From: CAYYFX01 sp046330135
Lineage (GTDB): Bacteria > ARS69
Direction of reading: 5' to 3'
DNA length: 64,000 nt
NCBI GenBank assembly: GCA_046330135.1
Contig: JAXLTI010000004.1
Location: 186,001-250,000, forward strand
The position numbers and the translations under genes are program-made. Shown here piece after piece: positions 43,517 to 51,980 of the stretch. Numbering within the stretch: position 1 is the stretch's first letter; each line of letters starts with the position of its first letter. Under the pieces are notes generated by a model that was not told the origin of the DNA, made no database searches, and saw only the letters and a list, made by a program, of their open reading frames with translations.

Positions 43517-43834
43517 CCGACATCCCCTCCACCGGTTCCGCCGGAGCGGAACCTCGGGTCATCGCAAGGATGTCGGAGAATACACGATTTCCCTGATTCG
43601 GGGGGCCCCAAGTTGCCGCTTCTCGGGGCGTACGAGCGTTTCCAGCCGGGCGATCGTCCCCGGGGGGCAGGGGGGGCGGAGGCCGCCCGGCGATCGCCAC
43701 GTCTTGGCCCCGATCCGGGAGTTGCGGATCGGCGCCGGAGTTCCCGGTTGCGGGCCGGTGCGCCACTTCCCCGCGGGGCTGTAGCCTATACTCGCCCTTC
43801 GGTCGGGCAAGCGCCCGAGGTCAGTTGAGAGACC
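43517..43834. other. 318-nt intergenic region between dciA and GT-C gene
   Basis: Divergent promoter region. On the plus strand TATACT (43787-43792) is a good -10 (5/6) for the glycosyltransferase gene, without a clear -35. On the minus strand TATTCT preceded by TG is a possible extended -10 for dciA-gyrB-gyrA. No gene or structured RNA is recognised. Confidence 0.4.
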
Positions 43835-45451
43835 ATGGACGCCCTCGCAGGTGGACGGAAGCTCGAGCGGTGGGTGGCGGTCGCGGCGATCGCCATCACG
43901 GTCGTGCTCTTCGCTCGCAACGTCGCCGCGTACTACTTCCTCAACGACGACGCCTTCATCAGCTTCCGCTACGCGCGCTTCTTCGCCGACGGCCACGGAT
44001 TGGTCTGGAATCTGGGCGAGCGCGTCGAGGGGTACACGAGCTTCCTTTGGGTCCTCCTCCTGGCCGCCGGGGCGCGCCTGAGGATCGAGCCCGAGATTCT
44101 CTCGAACATTCTCGGCATCGCGAGCGGCGTCGCCCTTCTCGCCTTGCTCGTTCGCTTTTCGGCCCGTCGCTGGGGGACGTGGAACCCGTGGACCTTCGCG
44201 CCGCCTCTCGTCCTCGCGCTCAGCCGCAACTTCACCGCGTGGTGTACGGGCGGGCAGGAGACGATGCTCTTCGCTCTGCTCGCGTTTGCCGCCGTCGACG
44301 TCTACTTCGAAGAGCGGCGGCGGGCGGCCGGCGGGGGCGTCGTCTCTTCGCTGCTGCTCGCCTTGGCCACGCTCACGCGCCCCGAGGGGATGGGCCTCGC
44401 GGCTGTCGTCGGGGCCTTCGCGGTGGTCGACGTCGTGCAGAAGCGAAGCGGGGCCGGCCGCGTCCTGCGTTGGGGGGCTCCCTACCTCGCGATCGTCGGC
44501 GGCCATCTCTTGTGGCGCCACGCGTACTACGGCGCCTGGCTCCCGAACACGTTCCACGCGAAGGTGCCCGGGCTGATGGTGGGACGAGGGCTGGAGTATC
44601 TGACCTGGTTCCACCGCGACTGTCTCTTCGGGTGGTTCATCCCCGGGATCCTCTTCGCGGTCTGGCGCGCTCGCGACATCGAGCACGCGCTGCTGCTCGC
44701 GTGGGTCACGGCGCACCTGCTCTACGTCGTCTTGATCGGCGGCGACATCTTCGAGTTCCGCTTCCTCGTCTTCGTGTTCCCCGCGGCGTACTGGCTGCTG
44801 ATCGACGGGATCCGCCGGATGGTCGAGATCCTGCCCTCGTCCCGGATGCTCCTGCGCGCCGCGGCCGCAGGGGCGGTCCTGCTCCCGCTGCTGTTCGCCA
44901 CCGGCATCGGAGTGACGAGAAACCTCCTCCTGGAGCGGGGCGCGTACCTTCCTTCCGTGCCCACGTTGCGGGCGTACACGCGACAGTGGATCCTCGTGGG
45001 CCGGATGCTCCGCCAGCTCATCGACGATGGCGTGCTGCCGCGGGACTTCTACCTCGCCACGGGGGCGGCCGGCGCGATCCCGTACTACACGCGCTGGCGC
45101 ATCCTCGATCGTTACGGCCTGAACGATTTCGAGATCGCCCGAATGCCCGTCCGGAGTCCCGTGCTCGGACATCAGCACGACGTCTCGCTCGACTACATGC
45201 GGCGTCGCGGCGTCGAGGGGGTGGAGGCCGTTCCGATCTTCACGAAGAAGCCCAACTTCTCGGGCCCGGATGGGCCGCTCTCCCTGGTGAGGTGTGTACG
45301 TATCGGTGATCGCTACTTCGCGTTCCTCAGCTTGATGTCCGAGGACGCCTTTCGGGCGAAGTTCGGGCGATTCGAGGAGGTCCCCAACCCCTACGGGGAA
45401 GCGCAGCTCGCTCGCCCGCGAGCGACGGCGCCGCCCCAGCAGATCCACTAG
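43835..45451 (+). CDS. GT-C fold membrane glycosyltransferase, AftB-like
   Basis: 538 residues with about ten membrane helices. The N-terminal loop FLNDDAFISFRYARFFADGH and LVWNLGERVEGYTSFLWVLL match the conserved start of the GT-C family that includes the mycobacterial arabinofuranosyltransferase AftB. The DD pair (residues 38-39) is the expected lipid-phosphosugar-binding motif. A C-terminal soluble part of ~150 residues follows (IPYYTRWRILDRYGLNDFEI). It probably transfers a sugar from a polyprenyl-phosphate donor to an envelope polymer outside the inner membrane; donor and acceptor are unknown. GAGAG precedes the ATG. Confidence 0.8.
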   Translation: MDALAGGRKLERWVAVAAIAITVVLFARNVAAYYFLNDDAFISFRYARFFADGHGLVWNLGERVEGYTSFLWVLLLAAGARLRIEPEILSNILGIASGVALLALLVRFSARRWGTWNPWTFAPPLVLALSRNFTAWCTGGQETMLFALLAFAAVDVYFEERRRAAGGGVVSSLLLALATLTRPEGMGLAAVVGAFAVVDVVQKRSGAGRVLRWGAPYLAIVGGHLLWRHAYYGAWLPNTFHAKVPGLMVGRGLEYLTWFHRDCLFGWFIPGILFAVWRARDIEHALLLAWVTAHLLYVVLIGGDIFEFRFLVFVFPAAYWLLIDGIRRMVEILPSSRMLLRAAAAGAVLLPLLFATGIGVTRNLLLERGAYLPSVPTLRAYTRQWILVGRMLRQLIDDGVLPRDFYLATGAAGAIPYYTRWRILDRYGLNDFEIARMPVRSPVLGHQHDVSLDYMRRRGVEGVEAVPIFTKKPNFSGPDGPLSLVRCVRIGDRYFAFLSLMSEDAFRAKFGRFEEVPNPYGEAQLARPRATAPPQQIH

Positions 45452-45495
45452 ACCCGGCACCCCCCTGGCTGCGACTGGGCGGCGACCCGGCCGGC

Positions 45496-45513
45496 CCGGG
45501 GTCCCGGCCCCGG
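45496..45513 (+). terminator. GC-rich hairpin after the GT-C gene
   Basis: CCGGGG/CCCCGG 6-bp stem with a 6-nt loop, 44 nt beyond the stop. No T-tract. Confidence 0.3.
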
Positions 45514-45596
45514 TGCAGCGTGAGTCCCACGTAACCCGTTGTGAATAGATCGATTCGGTGATATCGGCCGGGGCTCCGCCGCGCCCCCCCGGCGCA

Positions 45597-45625
45597 TGGT
45601 CCGCCGCCTCGCTGCGGGCTAAATT
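45597..45625 (+). promoter_or_regulatory. Possible promoter of the 2-oxoacid oxidoreductase operon
   Basis: TAAATT (45620-45625) is the only AT-rich -10-like box near the operon start and would give a ~38-nt leader with AAGGAG. A TGGTC element 18 nt further upstream has a counterpart at the same place before the hydrogenase operon. Confidence 0.3.
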
Positions 45626-45669
45626 AGGACCAAGAAGTCCGCTAGTCGCCGGCCGGAAGGAGACACCCG

Positions 45670-47055
45670 ATGACCGCGGTCAAGGAACACCCCAAGCCGC
45701 TCGTCCTACCCCAGCTCTGCAAGGGGTGCGGTCGCTGCATCGACGCGTGCCCCCGGCACTGCATCACCCTCGGTCACGACATCAATCAGGAATCGGGGCT
45801 GATTCCGATCCTCATCGACTACGACGTGTGCAACGGATGCGGCGTCTGCATCTCCGCGTGCCCCGAGCCGTACGGTCTCTCGACCGACGCCTACGAGCTG
45901 GAAGACCCCGGGCATCTCTTCGGCGCGCAGCCGACTCCCGCGTCCGCGCCCGCCGACGTTCCGGCGCGCCGCGTTCCGCTGCCGGCGTGCGAGCCGATGG
46001 TCCTCAAGGGGAACTACGCGTCCGCCGTGGGCGCGGTCCTCGCCGGCTGCCGGCACGTGTTCGGCTACCCGATCACGCCGTCCACCGAAGGCGCCGAGCT
46101 GCTCGCGAAGATCCTGCCGAAGATGAACGGCGTGTTCCTCCAGGCCGTGAGCGAGGTCGCCACCGTCAATCACATGTACGGCTGCGGCGCCGCCGGGCTT
46201 CCGTGCATGACCTTCACCAGCTCGCCGGGCTTCAGCCTGATGCTCGAGGGCGTCTCGTACATGATCGGCGCGGAGGTCCCCGCGGTCTTCATGAACGTGA
46301 TGCGCGGCGGCCCGGGCCTCGGGAACATCGGGCCCGAGCAATCCGACATCAAGCTCGCGTGCCGCGGTCTCGGCCACGGCAACACGCACGCGATCACGCT
46401 CGCGCCGGCGACTCCGCAGGAGATGCTGGACCTGACGATGCTGGCCTTCGAGCTGGCCTTCGAGTACCGCAACCCGGTCGTCGTCCTCGCCGACGGCTAC
46501 CTCGGCCAGATGACCGGCAAGGTCCGCCTCCCGGATCACATGTTCGTGCCCGGCCGCCCGTCGTGGGCGGTTTGGGGCGACGCGGCGCACCGGCACAACC
46601 TCGTGTCGTCGATCCACCTCGCCGAGCCGGATCTCGAAGCGCACAACGTGAGGCTGAACGAGAAGTACGCGCGCATCGCGGCGCGCGAGTCCCGCGCGAA
46701 CGCGAGCCAGGCCGACGACGCGCGCGTCCTCATCGTCGCCTGCAACACGCCGGCCCGCATGGCGAAGGGCGCCGTGGAGATGCTCCGGGCGAAGGGCGTC
46801 CCGGTGGGGCTGTTCCATCCGGTGACGCTCTGGCCGTTCCCGGCGAAGCAGCTCGTGTCCCACCTCGGCCGGGTCACCGATCTGGTCGTGGTGGAGGGCG
46901 GGCCCGGGCAGCTCGAGGACGAGATGCGGCTGGCGCTGTCGCACGCGGGCGCGCCGCCCGTGCGCATCCACTCGCTGCGCCGGTTCGGCGGGATGCTCCC
47001 GCAGGAGCAAGACATCGTGGACAAGGTCCTCGCGGTGGCGGGAGGTGCGGCATGA
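45670..47055 (+). CDS. 2-oxoacid:ferredoxin oxidoreductase, fused ferredoxin (delta) and alpha subunits
   Basis: 461 residues. Residues ~10-75 are a two-cluster ferredoxin (LCKGCGRCIDACPRHCI, VCNGCGVCISACPEPYGL). From ~105 on is the alpha subunit: GNYASAVGAVLAGCRHVFGY, PITPSTEGAELLAK, SEVATVNHMYGCGAAGLPCM and NVMRGGPGLGNIGPEQSDIK, then the C-terminal domain (RVLIVACNTPARMAKGAVEM). Closest families are 2-oxoisovalerate (Vor) and 2-oxoglutarate (Kor) oxidoreductases, which make acyl-CoA, CO2 and reduced ferredoxin. Which 2-oxoacid is used cannot be told. Stop overlaps the next gene (ATGA). AAGGAG precedes the ATG. Confidence 0.88.
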   Translation: MTAVKEHPKPLVLPQLCKGCGRCIDACPRHCITLGHDINQESGLIPILIDYDVCNGCGVCISACPEPYGLSTDAYELEDPGHLFGAQPTPASAPADVPARRVPLPACEPMVLKGNYASAVGAVLAGCRHVFGYPITPSTEGAELLAKILPKMNGVFLQAVSEVATVNHMYGCGAAGLPCMTFTSSPGFSLMLEGVSYMIGAEVPAVFMNVMRGGPGLGNIGPEQSDIKLACRGLGHGNTHAITLAPATPQEMLDLTMLAFELAFEYRNPVVVLADGYLGQMTGKVRLPDHMFVPGRPSWAVWGDAAHRHNLVSSIHLAEPDLEAHNVRLNEKYARIAARESRANASQADDARVLIVACNTPARMAKGAVEMLRAKGVPVGLFHPVTLWPFPAKQLVSHLGRVTDLVVVEGGPGQLEDEMRLALSHAGAPPVRIHSLRRFGGMLPQEQDIVDKVLAVAGGAA

Positions 47056-48539
47056 GCGGAATGACGCTGGGCGGCAAGGGGGGCGGTCCCGTGACGGGCG
47101 ACGGCGGGCGGGCCAACGCGTTCTTCCAGCACTTCGATCGCCACGCGAACGGCAAGGGCCTCAAGGGCGCCACGACCCACTATTGCCCGGGATGCGGCCA
47201 CGGCCTCATCCACAAGTACCTCGCGGAGTGCATCTCCGAGCTGGGCATCCAGGACCGCACCGTGGCCATCTCGCCGGTCGGCTGCGCGGTCTTCCTCTAC
47301 TACTACTTCGACGTCGGCAACACGCAGGCCGCGCACGGCCGCGCCCCGGCGGTGGCGATCGGACACAAGACCGCGAACCCCGAGGCCGTCGTCGTCAGCT
47401 ACCAGGGCGACGGGGACCTCGCCTCCATCGGGCTCGCCGAGATCATCCACGCTGCGCAGCTCGGCATGCCGATCAGCGTGGTGTTCGTGAACAACGCGAT
47501 CTACGGGATGACCGGCGGCCAGATGGCCCCGACCACCCTTCCCGGGCAGGTTTCCTCGACCACGCCGGAGGGGCGCGGCGCGTTCCAAGGCCCGCCGCTC
47601 AAGGTCGCCGAGATGATCGCCGGGCTGGACGGCCCGGTGTACGTGGAGCGCACGGCGCTCTTCGATCAGAAGTCGCGCAACCGCACGAAGCGCGCGATCC
47701 GGAAGGTCCTCCAGCTCCAGATGGAGGGGACCGGCTTCGGCCTCGTCGAGGTGCTCGCCGAGTGCCCCACGCATCTCAAGATGACGCCGCTCCAGGCGGA
47801 AGCGTGGGTGAAGGACGTGATGGTGCCGGCGTATCCGCTGGGCGTGCTGAAGAACGTCGAGCGCGAGCCCGCCTTCCGGTGGGCGCCGCCGGAATACGAC
47901 CCCGCGCGCGTCATGGAAGTGCTGGACGCGCCGCGCGAGGCGATGCCGCGGTTCGCGAAGGCCTTCCCCGCGCACCTGCATCCGGAGGACGTGGCCCTCA
48001 AGCTCGCCGGAGCCGGGGGCGACGGCGCGCAGACGGCCGCGATGCTCCTCGCGCGGGCGGCGATCGCCGAGGGCTTCGACGCCACCCACATCCCGAGCTA
48101 CGGTCCGGAGTCTCGCGGCGGGACGTCCTACGCGGACGTGCACGTCGCGCGCACGGAAGTGCTCTCGCCCGCGTCGCCGCGGCCGCACGCGCTCGTCGCG
48201 TTCAATGCGCCGAGCCTCGCGAAGTTCGGCCCGACGGTCCAGGAGGGCGGGATCGTCGTCTACGACTCGAGCGTCATCTCGGAAGTGCCGGCGCTGGCGG
48301 CGCGCGTGAGGGCCGTGGGCGTGCCGTGCACGGAGCTCGCGCACAACCTCGGGAAGGCCGTGGTGAAGAACATGGTGGCGCTCGGCGCGTTGCGGGCGGC
48401 CACGCGAATCCTCCCCGAGGAGTCGCTGCTCGCGACCGTCGCGCGGAGCCTCAAGGCGGACTGCGCGATGCTGGAGCTGAACGTCGAGGCGTTCAAGGCG
48501 GGTGAGCGCGCGGCCGGCGGAGGCAACGGCGCCGCGTAG
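47052..48539 (+). CDS. 2-oxoacid:ferredoxin oxidoreductase, fused beta and gamma subunits
   Basis: 495 residues from ATG at 47052. Residues ~35-265 are the thiamine pyrophosphate-binding beta subunit: HYCPGCGHGLIHKYLAECI, YQGDGDLASIGLAEIIHAAQ (TPP Mg-binding GDG) and FVNNAIYGMTGGQMAPTT. Residues ~310-490 are the gamma subunit: KLAGAGGDGAQTAAMLLARA and IPSYGPESRGGTSYADVHVA. Together with the upstream gene all four functional parts are present in two polypeptides. An intact complex would oxidise or carboxylate a 2-oxoacid with ferredoxin in the cytoplasm. Confidence 0.9.
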   Translation: MSGMTLGGKGGGPVTGDGGRANAFFQHFDRHANGKGLKGATTHYCPGCGHGLIHKYLAECISELGIQDRTVAISPVGCAVFLYYYFDVGNTQAAHGRAPAVAIGHKTANPEAVVVSYQGDGDLASIGLAEIIHAAQLGMPISVVFVNNAIYGMTGGQMAPTTLPGQVSSTTPEGRGAFQGPPLKVAEMIAGLDGPVYVERTALFDQKSRNRTKRAIRKVLQLQMEGTGFGLVEVLAECPTHLKMTPLQAEAWVKDVMVPAYPLGVLKNVEREPAFRWAPPEYDPARVMEVLDAPREAMPRFAKAFPAHLHPEDVALKLAGAGGDGAQTAAMLLARAAIAEGFDATHIPSYGPESRGGTSYADVHVARTEVLSPASPRPHALVAFNAPSLAKFGPTVQEGGIVVYDSSVISEVPALAARVRAVGVPCTELAHNLGKAVVKNMVALGALRAATRILPEESLLATVARSLKADCAMLELNVEAFKAGERAAGGGNGAA

Positions 48540-48571
48540 CGCGAGCCACGGTCGGAGTCGGGAGGACGAGC

Positions 48572-48922
48572 GTGGAGACGGCCGCGGCCCTTCTGCTCGG
48601 GTTCTTCGTCCCCGGGTTCGCACTCGGCGAACGCGTGGGCTTGCCCGCAGGGTTCGCCGGAATGGCGCTCTATTTCTGCGCCTGCCAGTTCTTTCTCTCG
48701 CGCGGTCATCGGGAAGCTCTGCGGCAAGATCGGCGAACGATGGCGGCCTTGGTCACGGTACCGGTCCTGGCAATCCTGGTCATGTGCCTGGTGGAGAGGC
48801 TCGACGTGATCCTCTCCCAGGGGGCGGGGATCCTGCTCTCCTCCGTGGGTGGGACGTTGGCCGGGGCGTTGGTGGCTTCACGCCGGGCTGGAACGGACAC
48901 GTCTCCCCGGCCGTCGCGGTAG
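48572..48922 (+). CDS. Small four-helix membrane protein, unknown
   Basis: 116 residues from GTG at 48572 with GGAGG 7 nt upstream. Mostly hydrophobic, with up to four short membrane segments (LLLGFFVPGFALG, LPAGFAGMALYFCACQFFLS, MAALVTVPVLAILVMCLVER, GAGILLSSVGGTLAGALVAS). Family not recognised. It lies 32 nt after the oxidoreductase and is likely cotranscribed; a membrane partner role is conceivable. Confidence 0.6.
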   Translation: METAAALLLGFFVPGFALGERVGLPAGFAGMALYFCACQFFLSRGHREALRQDRRTMAALVTVPVLAILVMCLVERLDVILSQGAGILLSSVGGTLAGALVASRRAGTDTSPRPSR

Positions 48923-49106
48923 AGGCGGCGCTTCGCGGCGAGCAATCCGAGGCCCGGCTCCGCGGGGTTGTCTCCTGATCGTGTGATCGTGCGGGGCGGC
49001 GACTGGCCGCTCTCTCGATGCGCCAGAAATCATAGCGGTCGGCTCACGTGAGGGCGATGCCCCCGCGACGGGCTTCCGCGTACGGCCCCTGGATGACTGG
49101 TCGCTC

Positions 49107-49128
49107 GACAATAGCTGAGTAGATTGTC
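49107..49128 (+). promoter_or_regulatory. Operator-like inverted repeat before the hydrogenase operon
   Basis: GACAAT (49107-49112) and ATTGTC (49123-49128) are perfect 6-bp arms with a 10-nt spacer. The right arm overlaps TAGATT (49120-49125), a -10 candidate that would give a ~17-nt leader with GGAGG. Such a site could control the whole 49-64 kb operon. The regulator is unknown. Confidence 0.45.
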
Positions 49129-49146
49129 CGATGGAGGAAGGCGCCC

Positions 49147-50730
49147 ATGCTCATGAAGGGTGCCATGCCTGCGTTTGCACGCCCCGCCGCGACGGTGTGC
49201 CCGTTCTGCGGCGCGGGGTGTTCTTTGGTGTTCGCCGGGGAGGCCTCCTACCCGCGCCTCCATCACCCCGTCTCCCAGGGCGCGCTCTGCCTTCGCGGCT
49301 ACAGCGCGGGCGAGCTTCTCGCCTCGCCCCTTCGCGTCCTGACGGCCTACGCCCGCTGCCGCGGCGATCCGCTCCAGCCCGTGCCGGTGGAGCGCGCCCT
49401 CGACGAGGTGGCGAATGGCCTCGCGCGCATTCGTGACCGTTACGGCGGCGAGAGCATCGGCATCCTCGGCTCGGCGCGAATCACGGTCGAAGAGGCGCTA
49501 CTCCTGCGGCGTCTCGCCCACGCGCTCGGTACGCCCCACCTCGACACGCTCCAGCGCATCGGTTACCTCCCGTTCCCGGCGATCGAGCTCCAGGCCATCC
49601 AGGACGCGCCGCACATCACCGTGCTCGGCGCCCACCTCGAGAGTCGCCAGCCGCAGGCCGCTCGCCGCTTGGTGCGCGCCGCCGACCGCGGCGCCCGCGT
49701 CCGCTTCGTGCATAGCCGTCGCCCGCCGCTCACGGCGCTGGCGGCCGAGCACGAGGTGGCCCTGCCGGGATGCGAGCTGGAGGCGATGAGGGGGCTGGAG
49801 CCGGACGAGCTGGTGCTGCTCTCGTCCGAGATCGCGCTGACGGGGCACGGAGCGGACGCCTGGCGGCTGCTCTCCGGGAAGCGCACGCTGTTCCTCACCG
49901 ATTACGTCAACCAGCGCGGCGTGATCGAGGCCGGGATCCGTCCCGCCGCCGAGGGACTGTCGGCGTGGGAGATGCTCCAGGCGGCGGCCGCGGGCCGCCT
50001 CAAAGCGCTGCTCGTCTTCGCCGACGACCCGTTCGAGTTCTTCCCCACGCTCAGCGAGCAGGCGTTCGAGCACGCGGAGCTGACGGTGGTCGTCGACGCG
50101 GTGAAGTCGCGGTCGGCGCACCGGGCGGATGTCGTCCTGCCCGGCGGGTTGCTGGCCGAGAAGCACGGCACCGTGGTGAACACCGAGGGGCGCGCGCAGG
50201 AGATCGTGCCGCATGCGCCGCCGGCGGGGCGCTGGACCGAGGGCGCGATCGCCGCGCACCTGATGCAGCATTTCGACGGCGAGGCGGAGCCGGCGCCGGC
50301 CTCGCCGTGCCTGCCGGGCCCCGGCGGGCTCGAATCCGATCGCCCGAGCGACGAGTACCCGTTCCTGGCCGCGCTCGACACGACCCTGTTCTGGAACTCG
50401 CACGCCCTGACCGGCTCGACGGTCACGGCCTGGCGCGAAGCCCGCAACCTGTTCGCCGACTTCTCGTCCGGGTGCGTGACCATGAACCCGGAGGACGCCC
50501 GGACCCTCGGCATCCCGCACGCGAGCGCGGTGACGCTGTCGGGGCCCGAGGGCTCGGTCACGCTGCCGGCGCGGCTCCACCCGCAAGCGCTGCACGGCAC
50601 GGCGTGGATCGCGATGCCTTGCTGGGAGAGCTGCGGCACGAAGCTCGGCGCGCTCGACTTCGACCCGAGCCTGCGCATCCCCGTGTTCCGCCCTCGCGCC
50701 GTGCGCATCTCGCGCCCGGGCGCCCGCTGA
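49147..50730 (+). CDS. Molybdopterin-oxidoreductase-fold Fe-S subunit lacking catalytic residues
   Basis: 527 residues from ATG at 49147 (GGAGG 9 nt upstream). N-terminal [4Fe-4S] motif Cys18, Cys21, Cys25, Cys48 (CPFCGAGC ... GALCLRG). The rest follows the FDH/NuoG molybdopterin fold (GILGSARITVEEALLLRRLA, LFADDPFEF, ADVVLPGGLLAEKHGTVVNT with EGRAQ). At the positions of E. coli FdhF Lys44, Sec140 and His141 it has Arg50, Gly139 and Tyr140, and it is ~150 residues shorter. It should therefore not be a formate dehydrogenase but an electron-wiring subunit comparable to NuoG. First gene of the hydrogenase operon, 13 nt before the HydB-like gene. Confidence 0.82.
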   Translation: MLMKGAMPAFARPAATVCPFCGAGCSLVFAGEASYPRLHHPVSQGALCLRGYSAGELLASPLRVLTAYARCRGDPLQPVPVERALDEVANGLARIRDRYGGESIGILGSARITVEEALLLRRLAHALGTPHLDTLQRIGYLPFPAIELQAIQDAPHITVLGAHLESRQPQAARRLVRAADRGARVRFVHSRRPPLTALAAEHEVALPGCELEAMRGLEPDELVLLSSEIALTGHGADAWRLLSGKRTLFLTDYVNQRGVIEAGIRPAAEGLSAWEMLQAAAAGRLKALLVFADDPFEFFPTLSEQAFEHAELTVVVDAVKSRSAHRADVVLPGGLLAEKHGTVVNTEGRAQEIVPHAPPAGRWTEGAIAAHLMQHFDGEAEPAPASPCLPGPGGLESDRPSDEYPFLAALDTTLFWNSHALTGSTVTAWREARNLFADFSSGCVTMNPEDARTLGIPHASAVTLSGPEGSVTLPARLHPQALHGTAWIAMPCWESCGTKLGALDFDPSLRIPVFRPRAVRISRPGAR

Positions 50731-50743
50731 GGAGGCTGTCGCC

Positions 50744-51970
50744 ATGCCGACCCGGGTCCGCTGGCTGTCGGGACAGGCGCTGGATCGCGTGCTGGATCGC
50801 CTCGCTCGCGAGTCGGAGCTGATCGCGCCGGTCGAGGTCGAGGACGAGTTGCTGTTCCTCCCGGTCCAAGGCTCCGCCGAGATCTGCCGCGACTACGTGA
50901 ACTCCCTGGTGCCGCCCAAGGAGTATTTCCTGCCCTCGCCCGAGCGTCTCGTCTCCTACCGGCTGGAGAACGGGACGCCCACGCTCGAGAACGCCGGGAG
51001 CCGCGTTCCCCGGGACCGCGTCCTCTTCGGCATCCGCTCGTGCGACGTGGCCGGGGTCGCCTATCTCGAACGCTTCCTGTCCGGGGTCATCTTCGGCCGG
51101 CCCGACACGGCCGACGGGCCGTTCCTCGAGCGGCGCGAGGCGACGACGCTGATCTCCGTGGTCTGTCAGGAGCCGGGCGAGACCTGCATGTGCGTCTGCT
51201 GCGAGGGCGGTCCCGCGCTCGAGAGCGGCTATGACTGGCAGCTCACCGAGCTGAGCGGCGGCTGGCTGGTCGAGATCGGGAGCGAGCGCGGGGAGCGCCT
51301 CGCCCAGCGTTGCGTCGCCGAGCTGCTGGATCCGCCAGCGGGCGCGATCGAGGAGAAGCAATCGCGCGTGCGCGCGACGGTCGAGCACTTCAAGGAGCAC
51401 AGCGCGCACCGCGTCCAGACCATGGCGGCCTCGCGCATGATCTCCACCGGCCGCCTCGACGAGTCGTTCTGGACGATCGTGGGCGCGCGCTGCCTCGAGT
51501 GCGGCGGCTGCGCGTTCGTCTGTCCCACCTGTTACTGCTTCCACGTGGCGGACGTGAACGGTCCGGGCGAGGCGGCCTTCGAAGAGCCGGCCGGCGGCTT
51601 CATGCCGGCCGCGCCGGGCGGCATCACCGGCGACGTGCGTGACGGCCGCTGGGACCGCATCCGGACGCGCGACTGCTGCACGCTGTCGGGCTACGTGCGC
51701 CAGGCCGGGGGCGGCTACCCGCGCTTCACGTGCGGCGAGCGCTGCCTCACGCGCTTCTTCCACAAGCTCTCGGCCCAGTTCCAGCAGCGCATGGAGACGC
51801 TCGGCTGCACCGGGTGCGGGCGCTGCATCCAGGTGTGCATGGGCGAGGAGGGAATCGACCGCATCGCCGAGGGCATGCGGGACGCGCTCACGGGGCGCGG
51901 CCGCGGCAGCCTTTCGGCCCCGCTGGCGGGCGCCGGTCCGGAAGTTGCCGCCGGAACGGGAAAGGAATAG
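50744..51970 (+). CDS. HydB/AsrA-like 4Fe-4S dicluster protein
   Basis: 408 residues from ATG at 50744 (GGAGG 9 nt upstream). Family of the beta subunit of archaeal sulfhydrogenases (HydB) and anaerobic sulfite reductase A. Motifs: VLFGIRSCDVAGVAYLERFL, CQEPGETCMCVCCEGG, then two ferredoxin-type motifs, CLECGGCAFVCPTCYC (~255) and CTGCGRCIQVCMGEEGID (~365). These proteins carry electrons between a flavin NAD(P)H reductase and the catalytic subunits. The HydG-like partner is encoded 10 nt downstream, which supports a soluble diaphorase module attached to the hydrogenase. Confidence 0.87.
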   Translation: MPTRVRWLSGQALDRVLDRLARESELIAPVEVEDELLFLPVQGSAEICRDYVNSLVPPKEYFLPSPERLVSYRLENGTPTLENAGSRVPRDRVLFGIRSCDVAGVAYLERFLSGVIFGRPDTADGPFLERREATTLISVVCQEPGETCMCVCCEGGPALESGYDWQLTELSGGWLVEIGSERGERLAQRCVAELLDPPAGAIEEKQSRVRATVEHFKEHSAHRVQTMAASRMISTGRLDESFWTIVGARCLECGGCAFVCPTCYCFHVADVNGPGEAAFEEPAGGFMPAAPGGITGDVRDGRWDRIRTRDCCTLSGYVRQAGGGYPRFTCGERCLTRFFHKLSAQFQQRMETLGCTGCGRCIQVCMGEEGIDRIAEGMRDALTGRGRGSLSAPLAGAGPEVAAGTGKE

Positions 51971-51980
51971 GAGCCGCCCC

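Noticed and set aside
45539..45556. TTGTGAA, a perfect Rex half-site, upstream of the 2-oxoacid oxidoreductase
   Set aside because: The second half (TTCACAA) is absent and the element lies about 90 nt before the likely start site; not enough to call a Rex operator.
48977..48991. GATCGTG direct repeat
   Set aside because: Two copies of 7 nt only; too short to be meaningful.
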